Positions 42,981 through 51,593 of a stretch of 64,000 nucleotides of DNA are shown here, piece after piece; the first letter of the stretch is position 1, and the number at the start of each line of letters is the position of its first letter. The notes under the pieces are model-generated. The model searched no databases. It was given only the letters and a program-made list of their open reading frames with translations, and was not told the origin of the DNA. A program made the translations under genes and the position numbers. This stretch comes from Streptomyces kaniharaensis (lineage in GTDB: Bacteria; Actinomycetota; Actinomycetes; Streptomycetales; Streptomycetaceae). The stretch lies in NCBI RefSeq assembly GCF_009569385.1, contig NZ_WBOF01000001.1, positions 4,813,501 to 4,877,500 of the forward strand, in the 5' to 3' direction.

Positions 42981-43638
42981 GGCGCAGCTGGTCGGTGTGC
43001 TGGGCGAGGTCGTCGAGGCGGTGGGCGATTTGGCGATGGCGGGTGCCGAGGTGAGGGCGGACGGCGGCCAGGGGTGTGAGGAGTTCGGTGGCGTCCGGGG
43101 CGCCGAGCGCGGTGTGGAGGCGGTCGAGGGCGGGGCGGGCCGCCGGGGCGAGGTCGGTCAGCGCGGTGACCTGGGCGGCGAGCCGGCGCAGGTCGGCGGC
43201 GTTGGCGCGGGCCCAGTCGGTGACGGAGCGCTCTGCGGCGCGGCGGTCGCGTACGGCCTTGACACGTTTGGCCCTGGTGGTGCCCGCGGTGTCGATGGCG
43301 GGTGGCGCAAGGCGCAGGTAGCGGTTCTCGGCGGCCTGGCGGCTGGCGACGCCCATGGGGCGGGCGAGGTCGGCCCAGGTGGCGCCGGCGGCGCGGGCGG
43401 TCTCCACCAGCGGGGCCTCCCAGTCGGCGAGCTCGGTACGCAGCTCGCGCAGCAGCAGCAGGGCGGCCAAGGCCTGCTCGGGGCCGGTTTGGGTGGTGGG
43501 CGGGCTCATACCTTCGGTGTCCTGCGCGGTGCGGACGGCGTCGTCTATGGCGGCGAGCGCCGCGGCGGCGGCGAGGAAGGACGCCGGGCCCCTCGGCGGT
43601 CCGCCGCCGGTGGCTGGCGCTTCGGGCCGCTTTCTCAT
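42955..43638 (-). CDS. rheA: RheA-like repressor of hsp18 (locus B)
   Basis: A 227-residue paralogue of 27468-28154, with shared blocks FLAAAAALAAIDDAVRTAQ, WADLARPMGVASRQAAENRY LRL and RVKAVRDRRAAERSVTDWAR. ATG 43638 has AAAGGAG upstream. It is divergent from the second hsp18 with a perfect RheA site between them. Whether the two RheA copies cross-regulate is open; their operators are nearly the same, so it is likely. Confidence 0.75.
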   Translation of the reverse strand: MRKRPEAPATGGGPPRGPASFLAAAAALAAIDDAVRTAQDTEGMSPPTTQTGPEQALAALLLLRELRTELADWEAPLVETARAAGATWADLARPMGVASRQAAENRYLRLAPPAIDTAGTTRAKRVKAVRDRRAAERSVTDWARANAADLRRLAAQVTALTDLAPAARPALDRLHTALGAPDATELLTPLAAVRPHLGTRHRQIAHRLDDLAQHTDQLRHDSDHRRA

Positions 43639-43668
43639 CGGTGTCACTCCTTTGGCGACGTCAGGGTT

Positions 43669-43687
43669 TGTCATCGGATAGATGACA
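43669..43687. promoter_or_regulatory. RheA operator at hsp18/rheA locus B
   Basis: TGTCATC-GGATA-GATGACA: full match to the S. albus RheA site. It overlaps the -35 TTGTCA (43668-43673) and fills the 16-bp spacer to the -10 TTAGAA (43690-43695) of hsp18. Confidence 0.88.
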
Positions 43688-43747
43688 TGTTAGAACGGTT
43701 TCAGGTGAAGCGCACTGGCACCCATCGATCAGTGGAGGTGTTTCGCG

Positions 43748-44182
43748 ATGCTGATGCGCACCGATCCGTTCCGCGAGCTGGACCGGCTGACCCAGCAGTT
43801 CTTCGGCACGGCCGGTACCTGGTCGAGGCCGACCCCGATGCCGCTGGACGCCTACCGCGCCGGCGGCGAGTACGTGATCTGCTTCGACCTGCCGGGGGTG
43901 GACCCCGACGCGATCGACATCGATGTCGAGCGGAACATGCTGACCGTCAAGGCCGAACGGCGTCCCCGCCACGAGGGCGAGGACGTGAAGTGGGAGCTGT
44001 CCGAGCGTCCGCTCGGCGTCTTCTCCCGGCAGGTCATGCTCTCCGACAGGCTCGACCCCGAGGGGGTCACCGCCGACTACGACTCCGGCGTGCTGACCCT
44101 GAAGATCCCGGTCGCCGAGAAGGCCAAGCCCCGCAAGATCGCCATCGGCCACAGCGGAAACCGCAAGGAGATCAAGGCCTGA
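43748..44182 (+). CDS. hsp18: HSP18 small heat-shock protein (locus B)
   Basis: A 144-residue Hsp20 chaperone (MLMRTDPFRELDRLTQQFFG, YVICFDLPGVDPDAIDIDVE, ERPLGVFSRQVMLSD, GVLTLKIPVAEKAKPRK). By hand count 19 of 144 residues differ from locus A, mostly in surface positions. The same GGAGGTG ribosome site precedes ATG 43748. A 12-bp-stem hairpin follows at 44199. STAS and DUF2267 genes lie downstream on the same strand. Confidence 0.93.
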   Translation: MLMRTDPFRELDRLTQQFFGTAGTWSRPTPMPLDAYRAGGEYVICFDLPGVDPDAIDIDVERNMLTVKAERRPRHEGEDVKWELSERPLGVFSRQVMLSDRLDPEGVTADYDSGVLTLKIPVAEKAKPRKIAIGHSGNRKEIKA

Positions 44183-44198
44183 CCACGTCCCTGTGCCC

Positions 44199-44237
44199 TT
44201 CCGTGCCGCCTGCACCCCCCGAGCGGGCGGCACGGAA
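44199..44237. terminator. Hairpin after hsp18 (locus B)
   Basis: Perfect 12-bp arms TTCCGTGCCGCC/GGCGGCACGGAA around a 15-nt loop, 17 bp after the hsp18 stop. Confidence 0.65.
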
Positions 44238-44277
44238 CCCCCGCAGCGGCTCCGCGTCCCCTGGGCAGGCATGCGCA

Positions 44278-44589
44278 GTGCCGGCCGGCGATGCCCGGTG
44301 CGATGGGCGGTCGGCACCGTGCGTGGTGAGGGCCGGTGGTGAGATCGACATCGCCACCGAGCCGCGGCTTCGCCATCGGCTGGGCGCCGCGTTCGAGGCG
44401 CACCGGGAGGTGGTGCTCGAGCTGCCGGAGGTGACGTTCATGGGCTGCTCGGGCCTGGGCGTCCTCGTCCAGGCCCGCAACCAGGCCGACCGGTGCGGCG
44501 GGCGGCTCGTCCTGCGCGGCGTAGACAGGCCCGTGGCCAGGTTGCTCAAGATCACTGGCCTCAGTCGCCGCTTTGCCGCCGGCCCCTGA
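44278..44589 (+). CDS. STAS-domain protein
   Basis: A 103-residue STAS (anti-sigma antagonist) protein: AGGEIDIATEPRLRHRLGAA, VVLELPEVTFMGCSGLGVLV QARNQADRCGGRLVLRGVD. The phospho-acceptor Ser is in MGCSGLGV. GTG 44278 is the best start available but has no clear Shine-Dalgarno. It is the second STAS protein in the stress island and probably acts in a separate partner-switching pair. Confidence 0.75.
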   Translation: MPAGDARCDGRSAPCVVRAGGEIDIATEPRLRHRLGAAFEAHREVVLELPEVTFMGCSGLGVLVQARNQADRCGGRLVLRGVDRPVARLLKITGLSRRFAAGP

Positions 44590-44645
44590 CCGGCCCCCGT
44601 ACGCCCGGACCCGGCAGCGTGCCGGGACGAAGGGAGGAATGCGCG

Positions 44646-45050
44646 GTGACTCTTCGATGGGAGATGTTCTTGGACCGGGTCCAGGAACGCGGAGAGTACG
44701 ACACGCCCCAGGACGCCGAGCGCGCGGCCCGCGTTGTGCTGGCCCTGCTCGGTGCTCACCTGGTCGGCGACGTGCGCGCGAAGCTCGCGGCCCGCCTGCC
44801 CGAGACCTTCGCCCTGATCCTGCTCAATCCCCTGCAGGCCGCCGAGCCGCTCAGTCCCGAACGGTTCGTGCGCGCCACCGCCGCCTGGATCGAGGGCGCC
44901 ACCGAGAAGACCGCCGTGTGGGACATCGGAGCTGTCCTGTCCACGGTGGCCGACGCCGCCGGCGACGAATTGATGGAGCGCGTGCTGTTCCAGCTGCCGC
45001 CCGGCTACGACGTCCTGTTCGGCCGCCCCGCCCCCGGCCGCCGACCCTGA
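44646..45050 (+). CDS. DUF2267 protein
   Basis: A 134-residue DUF2267 protein: LRWEMFLDRVQERGEYDTPQ, DAERAARVVLALLGAHLVGD, LPETFALILLNPLQAAEPLS, ending PPGYDVLFGRP. AGGGAGG precedes GTG 44646. A second DUF2267 gene follows after 55 bp, and a broken copy lies at 26458. The family often sits beside stress and chaperone genes; biochemical function is unknown. Confidence 0.85.
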   Translation: MTLRWEMFLDRVQERGEYDTPQDAERAARVVLALLGAHLVGDVRAKLAARLPETFALILLNPLQAAEPLSPERFVRATAAWIEGATEKTAVWDIGAVLSTVADAAGDELMERVLFQLPPGYDVLFGRPAPGRRP

Positions 45051-45105
45051 CCCGCTTTCGTTCCGCCGCCCACGCTGCGGCGGCCCGTACCGGAAGGCCA
45101 CCTCC

Positions 45106-45507
45106 ATGACCCGACACCGCCGCCTGATCCAGCAGGTCCGCAGACTCGGCCGCTACCCCAGCGACGAGGAAGCCGAACGAGTCCTCGACACGGTCCTGGC
45201 CGTCCTCGGCTCCCAGCTCACCGGCGACGAGCGCTGCGAGTTGGCCGCCGTGCTCCCCGAGCGGGCCCGCGCCGTCTTCGCCTCGCAGGTCCCCCTGCCC
45301 GAACCCGTCGCCGCCCCCGCCTTCGTCGAAGCCGTCGCCCGAGGCCTGAATACCAGCCTCACCAGCGCCCGCTGGGACGCCTCCTCCGTCTTGGCTGCCC
45401 TCGCATCCCTCGGTGGCGAGCGGCTCACCGACCGCGTCCTCAACCATCTGCCCCGCGGCTACGCGCTCCTGTTCGGCCGTGCCGACCTCGCCGCCACCGC
45501 CGCCTGA
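45106..45507 (+). CDS. DUF2267 protein
   Basis: A 133-residue relative of the upstream gene: LIQQVRRLGRYPSDEEAERV, LDTVLAVLGSQLTGDERCEL, WDASSVLAALASLGGERLTD, ending LPRGYALLFGRAD. The shared pattern (A.RVL..VL..LG..L.....ELA..LP) supports tandem duplication followed by divergence. ATG 45106. It is convergent with the MerR-type gene 23 bp away. Confidence 0.85.
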   Translation: MTRHRRLIQQVRRLGRYPSDEEAERVLDTVLAVLGSQLTGDERCELAAVLPERARAVFASQVPLPEPVAAPAFVEAVARGLNTSLTSARWDASSVLAALASLGGERLTDRVLNHLPRGYALLFGRADLAATAA

Positions 45508-45530
45508 ACCCCGACGGGCCGGGGCCGGCG

Positions 45531-45827
45531 TCACTGCCCGCGGGCCTGGTCCAGGTCGGCCTCCAGCTCCTCCACTCGGGCCTGGAGCTCGAGTACCCGG
45601 CGCGCGCCTTCCAGGGTCAGTCCCTCGCTGATCAGCTTCATCAGGGCCGCGACACGGTTGATCTCCCGACGCGAGTACCTCCGCTGGCCGCCCGACGAGC
45701 GCACGGGCACGACCGCGCCCAGCTCGTCCAGTCGCCGCAGGAACGCCACCTGGGCGTGCAGCATCGCGGCGACCTGCCCCACCGTGTACAGCGCGGCATC
45801 CGCGTCATCAATGGGCAGCTCCACCAC
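45531..45827 (-). CDS. HspR-like MerR-family regulator
   Basis: A 98-residue regulator: ALYTVGQVAAMLHAQVAFLR, RLDELGAVVPVRSSGGQRRY SRREINRVAALMKLISEGLT, and a C-terminal coiled coil (LQARVEELEADLDQ). The HAQ..LR..D..G...P.R..GG.RRYS pattern matches HspR, the dnaK-operon repressor. GTG 45827 with GAGGTGAGG upstream. It is divergent from a DnaK N-terminal stub, which suits an HspR-type arrangement, but no classical HAIR element (CTTGAGT-N7-ACTCAAG) is seen in the gap. Confidence 0.8.
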   Translation of the reverse strand: MVELPIDDADAALYTVGQVAAMLHAQVAFLRRLDELGAVVPVRSSGGQRRYSRREINRVAALMKLISEGLTLEGARRVLELQARVEELEADLDQARGQ

Positions 45828-45948
45828 CGCGACCTCACCTCGTCGTTCGCTGAAACCTCACTTCCACGTTACAGATTTCCTCCAGCCACAAGTTTTCTAC
45901 CTCCCGTTGAGGCAAGGCGGGAGGGATAGCAGGAGAGGAGGCCCGGCG

Positions 45949-46113
45949 ATGGCACGCGCAGTCGGTATCGACCTGGGAACGACGAACTCGGTGGTCTGCG
46001 TGCTGGAGGGCGGCGAGCCGACAGTCGTCCCCGGCTGCGCGGGCCGTCCGCCGGACCTTCGGCGCGGTGCGTGCCGATCACGAAAACGGCCTGCCCGGCC
46101 CAGAACCGCCTGA
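45949..46113 (+). pseudogene. dnaK: DnaK N-terminal stub
   Basis: ATG 45949 (GGAGAGGAGG upstream) opens MARAVGIDLGTTNSVVCVLE, then GGEPTVVPGCAGRPP, the exact start of Hsp70. After about 30 residues homology ends and the frame closes at 46113. The nucleotide-binding and peptide-binding domains are missing. Its ribosome site looks functional, so a 54-residue peptide could still be made. It lies at the boundary where an orphan nuoD begins. Confidence 0.75.
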
Positions 46114-46338
46114 CCGCTCCGCGGTATGGCCATGGATGGTGCGCTGCCGGTCCGGCCGGGTGGGCATAGCGGATGTGCGCGATCCTGGATTTGAGCAGCC
46201 CATGCCGCCAAGTCGTGCCGTGTGCCCGGCACGAGGGCTGGCCTGCTGAGACGGGCCGCGCCCCGTCGTGCCCGATCGCGCGCCGCGACACGGACGTACC
46301 AGGCGCGACCGGCGACCCGAGCGGAGGTCATACGGCTG

Positions 46339-47670
46339 GTGAACGGCATCGAGCACGAGTCGGCAGGAGCGCGGGACACGACCGAGGGCCGCGTCTACAC
46401 CGTCACCGGCGGCGACTGGGGCGAGGTGGTGGACACCGTCGCCCGCGCGGACGACGAGCGGATCATCGTCAACATGGGTCCGCAGCACCCGTCCACGCAC
46501 GGTGTGCTGCGCCTGGTCCTGGAGATCGACGGCGAGACGGTGAAGGAGGCCCGCTGCGGTATCGGCTACCTGCACACCGGCATCGAGAAGAACATGGAGT
46601 TCCGTAACTGGGTTCAGGGCACGACCTTCGTGACCCGGATGGACTACCTGACTCCGCTGTTCAACGAGACCGCCTACTGCCTGGCGGTGGAGAAGCTGCT
46701 CGGGATCACCGAGCAGATCCCGGAGCGTGCGAGCGTGATCCGGGTGATGGTGATGGAGCTCAACCGGATCTCCTCGCACCTGGTGGCGCTGGCCGCCGGC
46801 GGGATGGAGATCGGCTCCACCACGCTGATGGTCTACGGCTTCCGGGACCGCGAGGTCATCCTCGACATCTTCGAGCTGGTGACGGGCCTGCGCATGAACC
46901 ACGGCTACGTCCGGCCAGGCGGCCTGGCGCAGGACCTGCCCCCGGGCGCGCTGGACCAGATCCACGAGGGCGTGCAGCTGCTGCGCTCGCGGATGCACGA
47001 GTACGACAAGCTGGCGACCAGAAACCCGGCCTTCAGGGCCCGGCTGGTCGACGTCGGCCACCTGGACCTGGCCGGCTGCATGGCGCTCGGCGCCACCGGC
47101 CCGATCCTGCGGGCCACCGGCCTGCCGCACGACCTGCGCAAGACCGACCCCTACTGCGGCTACGAGAACTACGAGTTCGAGGTCGCGGTGGCCGACACAG
47201 CGGACTCCTACGGCCGGTTCCTGATCCGGCTGGAGGAGATGCGCCAGTCGCTGCGGATCGTCGAGCAGTGCCTGGACCGGCTGGCCCCCGGCCCGGTCAT
47301 GGTGGCCGACAAGAAGATCGCCTGGCCCGCCCAACTGGCCGTCGGCCCGGACGGGTTGGGCAACTCGCTCGACCACATCCGAAAGATCATGGGCGAGTCC
47401 ATGGAGGCGCTGATCCACCACTTCAAGCTGGTGACGGACGGCTTCCGCGTCCCGACGGGGCAGGCCTATGTGGCGGTCGAGTCCGCCAGGGGTGAGCTGG
47501 GCGTCCATGTCGTCTCCGATGGCGGCACGCGGCCGTACCGGGTGCACTTCCGCGACCCGAGCTTCACCAACCTGCAGACGATGGCCGCGATGTGCGAGGG
47601 CGGGCAGGTCGCGGACGTCATCGTCGCGGTGGCGAGCATCGACCCGGTGATGGGGGGCGTGGACCGGTGA
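46339..47670 (+). CDS. nuoD: NADH-quinone oxidoreductase subunit D, orphan copy
   Basis: A 443-residue complex I 49-kDa subunit: RIIVNMGPQHPSTHGVLRLV, GIGYLHTGIEKNMEFRNW, RMDYLTPLFNETAYCLAVEK, ending AAMCEGGQVADVIVAVASID PVMGGVDR. The quinone-site His/Tyr region is intact. No other nuo gene of the peripheral arm is adjacent, although a NuoF-like gene lies 10 kb away. GTG 46339 has GGAGG upstream. It is normally part of a 14-gene operon, so this is a duplicated or relocated copy whose role is uncertain. Confidence 0.92.
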   Translation: MNGIEHESAGARDTTEGRVYTVTGGDWGEVVDTVARADDERIIVNMGPQHPSTHGVLRLVLEIDGETVKEARCGIGYLHTGIEKNMEFRNWVQGTTFVTRMDYLTPLFNETAYCLAVEKLLGITEQIPERASVIRVMVMELNRISSHLVALAAGGMEIGSTTLMVYGFRDREVILDIFELVTGLRMNHGYVRPGGLAQDLPPGALDQIHEGVQLLRSRMHEYDKLATRNPAFRARLVDVGHLDLAGCMALGATGPILRATGLPHDLRKTDPYCGYENYEFEVAVADTADSYGRFLIRLEEMRQSLRIVEQCLDRLAPGPVMVADKKIAWPAQLAVGPDGLGNSLDHIRKIMGESMEALIHHFKLVTDGFRVPTGQAYVAVESARGELGVHVVSDGGTRPYRVHFRDPSFTNLQTMAAMCEGGQVADVIVAVASIDPVMGGVDR

Positions 47671-47869
47671 GAGCCGTCGCACCGCGGACGCGCCGTTGCT
47701 GGCGGCGTTGAAAGCCCGACAGATTTCCCTTTGCTCGCCGTGACTGGAGCCGGTCGTGAACTGGTGACTATCGCGTCGTTCCTACCTTTATGTCTGCTCT
47801 GGCGGTCACAACTATGGTTTCGATGGTTGCTCGCCGTGATCGCAGGCTCAGTCTGACGGGTCACTCGAC

Positions 47870-48100
47870 ATGGGGGACCGCCTCACAACCAGCGATGCCA
47901 TCTGCCGGATCGGCCTTCACGGCACGGAAGTTGACACGCCACCAGACTGCCTCCCACCTGCGGTCGAGCGCTTCGTGCCGAGCACCCGCGTCCACCATCC
48001 TGAAGATCTCGCAGACTTTTCCGTTATCCGCAGCTCCATGTCCGATCTCCCATACGTCGGCAGCAAACCACCCCCCTCTGCCGACGAGGAGAGAACATGA
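47870..48100 (+). CDS. Possible small protein, atypical codon use
   Basis: A 76-codon frame, MGDRLTTSDAICRIGLHGTE, VDTPPDCLPPAVERFVPSTR, to PYVGSKPPPSADEERT. The sequence reads smoothly, but third-position GC is clearly lower than in neighbours and there is no strong ribosome site. Its TGA overlaps the ATG of the next tiny ORF. It may be foreign or spurious. Confidence 0.35.
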   Translation: MGDRLTTSDAICRIGLHGTEVDTPPDCLPPAVERFVPSTRVHHPEDLADFSVIRSSMSDLPYVGSKPPPSADEERT

Positions 48101-48213
48101 CCGGCAAACGAGTGGTGCGCGGGCGCGACAACGGCCCTGTACTGGTGGGCACTTCGGTAGCGGCGAGCGTCATCGTCGCCACCCTGTCCCGCCACGGATG
48201 GTCCCCGAACTGA
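48097..48213 (+). CDS. 38-residue small hydrophobic peptide
   Basis: ATG 48097 has GAGGAGAG upstream at good spacing. The peptide MTGKRVVRGRDNGPVLVGTS, VAASVIVATLSRHGWSPN has a basic N-terminus, one hydrophobic segment and a polar tail, as in small membrane peptides or peptide precursors. It overlaps the upstream 76-codon ORF by ATGA. No modification enzymes are nearby. Unrecognised. Confidence 0.45.
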   Translation: MTGKRVVRGRDNGPVLVGTSVAASVIVATLSRHGWSPN

Positions 48214-48387
48214 CTGTCAGTCGACTCATCGCCGGGCCCGCGACCGGCCGGGACCAGCCATCGGCTCGGCGCCCCACAACCGACACGGGCCAGCCGCGTC
48301 AGGAAAAGTGACGAAGCATCACCTCATTTGCGCAGCCTCCCCACTAGGCCGCGCCGCACGGGTGCTGCCCCCACACCAGGAGAACCC

Positions 48388-50934
48388 ATGAAAGCCGCAC
48401 ACGCCCGCAACAAGCTGCCCAAGCTCCTGATAGCCGCCGCCCTCGCGCTGACCGCCGGGGTCGGGATCGCCTCCAACGGGCCGGGCAGCGCTCACGCGGG
48501 TCTCACCAGCCCGTCCCCCGAAGCCAAGACCGACGCTCCCCGCCCAGATCTGGCACCCCAGTCGGCCACCGACGCCGTCCAGGACGACGCGAAGCAGGTG
48601 CGCCCCAAGGATCGTCGACCTCTGCCGTCCAGCAACGAGGCACAGCACCAGGACTACGGCAGCCCGACAAGGTCCGCCGCGGCAAAGTCGAAGGCAACGA
48701 CCGGGGAGGCAGGCGGCCCGAAGGCGAGCGCCGCCGCCTGCTCCATCAGCGCCTTCACCACGAACACCGGCGGCGCCCTGATCCAGGCGATCCAGTCCGC
48801 CGGCCCGGACTGCATCAACGGCCTGTTCAACGTCACCGGTTCAGACGCACACCTGGCCTTCCAGGAGTCGCAGATGACCACGGTGGCGGACGCCTTGGCC
48901 GCCGCCTCCCGCAGCTACCCGGGGGACAACAGCACCCACGTTCTGGAGCTCGTGCTCTACCTCCGGGCCGGCTACTACGTGCAGTGGAACCACAAATCCG
49001 ACGTCGGTACCTACGGCAGCGCTCTGCAGACCGCGATCCGGTCCGCCCTGGACGCCTTCTACGCCAACGCCCACAGCCTGGACGCCACCGACGCCAACGG
49101 TGCCGTCCTCTCGGAAGCCGTCACCCTGATCGACAGCGCCAGCCAGAACGCCCGCTACCTGCCCGTCCTCAAGAAGCTGCTCACGGGCTACAACAGCTCG
49201 TACAACAACTCGTACAACATGCTGACCGCGGTCAACAACGTCTACACCGTCCTCTTCCGCGGCCACCAGAACGCCGACTTCGCCACCGCCACCGAAGCCG
49301 ACCCTTCCATCCTCACCACCCTCGAGACCTTCGCCAACAACAACCTCGGCCTCCTGGGCGGACCGCAGAGCTACCTGGCGTCCAACGCCGGCACCGAGCT
49401 GGCCCGGTTCCTCCAGGACCGCACCCTGGCCCCCACCGTCCGCCCGATGATCAAGAACCTGCTGGCCAAGTCCTCGATGACCGGCCCCACCGCCCCCCTC
49501 TGGGTCGGCATCGCCGCCCAGGCGAACGACAACGACCAGAACAACTGCTCCGACTACGGCACCTGCGACCTCCCCAACCGGCTCAAGAAGGCCGTGCTGA
49601 CCATCGACTACCAGTGCGGCACGATCCACATCGTGACCCAGGCGCTCACCAAGGAGCAGCTGCTCAGCACCTGCGACAGCCTCACCGGCGAGAACGCCTA
49701 CTTCCACAAGCTCGCCAAGGACCCCGGCCCGCTGCCCAACGACCACAACAGCGCCATGGAGGTCGACGTCTTCCACTCCACCAGCGACTACCAGACCTAC
49801 GCCAACGTCATCTTCGGCGTCGACACCAACAACGGTGGCATCTACGAGGAAGGCGACCCCTCCAAGCCCGACAACCACGCCCGGTTCGTCGCCTACGAAG
49901 CCGACTGGCTGCGTCCGAACTTCCAGATCTGGAACCTCAACCACGAGTACACCCACTACCTGGACGGCCGCTTCAACACCGCCGGCGACTTCGCCGCCGC
50001 AACCGCCACCCCTGGCACCATCTGGTGGATCGAAGGCTTCGCCGAGTACGAGTCCTACGGCTACCGCGGCGTGACCGACACCGCGGCGGTCGCCGATGCG
50101 GCCAAGGGCAGCTACCCGCTCAGCACCGTCTTCGCCAACACCTACAGCAGCGGCACGGACCGGATCTATCCCTGGGGCTACCTCGCGGTGCGCTACATGA
50201 TGGAGCACCACCGCTCCGACATCGACACCCTGCTCGGCCACTACCGATCCGGTGACTACAAAGCCGCATTCGGCCTGATCAACTCCATCGGCACCAGCTA
50301 CGACGCCGACTGGGCCAAGTGGCTCAAGGAATGCGCCGCAGGTGCGTGCAACGCCCCCGGCAAGCCGCTCACCGCCACATTCACCGCCAAGGCGAACGGC
50401 CTGAACGTCGCGCTCACCGACACCACCGAAGACTCCGCAGCGATCACCGCTCACAAGTGGGACTTCGGCGACGGCACCACCTCCACCGATGCCAATCCGA
50501 CCAAGACCTACGCCAAACCGGGCAGCTACCACGTCCGGCTGACCGTCACCGACAAGGCCGGCGCCACCGCAACCGCCGACCAGACGGTCGCGGTCGGTGC
50601 TTCGACCGCCGAGTGCACCGCTGACGACACCCGCCGCCTGGCTCAGAACTGCAGCCGGTCCAACCTCACCGCCGCCGCCCGGGACAACAGCTACCTCTAC
50701 ATCGACATCCCCGCCGGAACCAAGAACCTCACCATCACGACCACCCCCGGCACCGGAACCGCCGACCTCTACTACAGTCCCACCACCTGGGCCGACAGCA
50801 CCGCCAACACCGCCTCCGCCACCGGCAACGGCCCGCACACCCTCACCATCACCAACCCCCCGGCCGGCTGGAACTACATCACCCTCCACGCCACCGCCGC
50901 CCTCACCGGCGCCACCGTGACGACCACGTTCTGA
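48388..50934 (+). CDS. Secreted M9-family collagenase
   Basis: An 848-residue exported metallopeptidase. A signal peptide (LLIAAALALTAGVGIASNGP) and a Ser/Ala-rich pro-region precede the collagenase activator and catalytic domains. The zinc motif HEYTH (in NLNHEYTHYLDGRF, about residue 520) and the third ligand Glu in WWIEGFAEYES are intact. A PKD domain follows (HKWDFGDGTTSTDANPTKTY), then a PPC-type collagen-binding domain (LYIDIPAGTKNLTITTTPGT). Start: ATG 48388 with AGGAGAA. It degrades collagen or gelatin outside the cell. Confidence 0.93.
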   Translation: MKAAHARNKLPKLLIAAALALTAGVGIASNGPGSAHAGLTSPSPEAKTDAPRPDLAPQSATDAVQDDAKQVRPKDRRPLPSSNEAQHQDYGSPTRSAAAKSKATTGEAGGPKASAAACSISAFTTNTGGALIQAIQSAGPDCINGLFNVTGSDAHLAFQESQMTTVADALAAASRSYPGDNSTHVLELVLYLRAGYYVQWNHKSDVGTYGSALQTAIRSALDAFYANAHSLDATDANGAVLSEAVTLIDSASQNARYLPVLKKLLTGYNSSYNNSYNMLTAVNNVYTVLFRGHQNADFATATEADPSILTTLETFANNNLGLLGGPQSYLASNAGTELARFLQDRTLAPTVRPMIKNLLAKSSMTGPTAPLWVGIAAQANDNDQNNCSDYGTCDLPNRLKKAVLTIDYQCGTIHIVTQALTKEQLLSTCDSLTGENAYFHKLAKDPGPLPNDHNSAMEVDVFHSTSDYQTYANVIFGVDTNNGGIYEEGDPSKPDNHARFVAYEADWLRPNFQIWNLNHEYTHYLDGRFNTAGDFAAATATPGTIWWIEGFAEYESYGYRGVTDTAAVADAAKGSYPLSTVFANTYSSGTDRIYPWGYLAVRYMMEHHRSDIDTLLGHYRSGDYKAAFGLINSIGTSYDADWAKWLKECAAGACNAPGKPLTATFTAKANGLNVALTDTTEDSAAITAHKWDFGDGTTSTDANPTKTYAKPGSYHVRLTVTDKAGATATADQTVAVGASTAECTADDTRRLAQNCSRSNLTAAARDNSYLYIDIPAGTKNLTITTTPGTGTADLYYSPTTWADSTANTASATGNGPHTLTITNPPAGWNYITLHATAALTGATVTTTF

Positions 50935-51593
50935 CCCCGCCGGTCGCGCCGTCCCGACGTCCGGCTCTCTGCCGGTGAACTGCCGCTGTTCGACGCCGGA
51001 TTCACGTTCGGGGTTCGGGTTCAAGCGATTCGAGCAGGACGGTGCCGGCGCCAGGCCGCGAAGGGTCGCCCGGCCACTCCGGTTGGGCCGGTGGGGTTAA
51101 ACCCGCACAAAAGGATCGTATAAGTCTGTCATGTGACAGGCTGGCCAGCTTTGGTCAGCCTGTCGCGGACGTTTCGGAGGTTGGGTTCCGGTCCAACGGT
51201 TACTCGTTCCAGGTCGAGAGGAATCACCGGACGGCCAGTCAGGGCATGCCGATCGCCGAAATGCAGCTGTGTTCACGTTAGGCGATGGCGTCGGGGGCCG
51301 GCCGGGCCGCGAGGCCGGGCGGATCGCGGGGTGCGTCGATGAGGCTGCCGTCTCGACGTCGAGCCCTGGGCGGCGAAGCGCACAGGGCGGCTGATGGACG
51401 GCGGGTTCTGGTTGAGGAGCCTCGGCGAGAACGGCGGGCCGACTCCCGCATCGGTAGCGGCTGGGACGGTGTTGGGCGCCGCGATGCTGAACGCCAACCG
51501 GGCTGCCGCCACCATTTGTTGGTCTGCCCGTGGCCGCGACTGGTGGCAAGTGTGTCGGGCTTGGCCGCGGCCGTGGGTGTTGGGGCGGCGGGG
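50935..51593. other. Intergenic stretch with stem-loops
   Basis: About 660 bp between the collagenase and LysR genes. At 51126-51164 two nested inverted repeats occur (CTGTCA/TGACAG and GACAGGCTG/CAGCCTGTC), possibly alternative hairpins. A plus-strand open frame over 51100-51281 (KDRISLSCDRLASFGQPVAD) has low third-position GC and no start. No gene is supported. Confidence 0.45.

Noticed and set aside
45828..45948. HAIR element (HspR site) between the MerR-type gene and the DnaK stub
   Set aside because: No CTTGAGT-N7-ACTCAAG-like symmetry could be found by eye.
48841..51024. Long minus-strand open frame antisense to the collagenase
   Set aside because: Low-complexity Val/Gly-rich sequence, no domain; the collagenase on the plus strand is intact.
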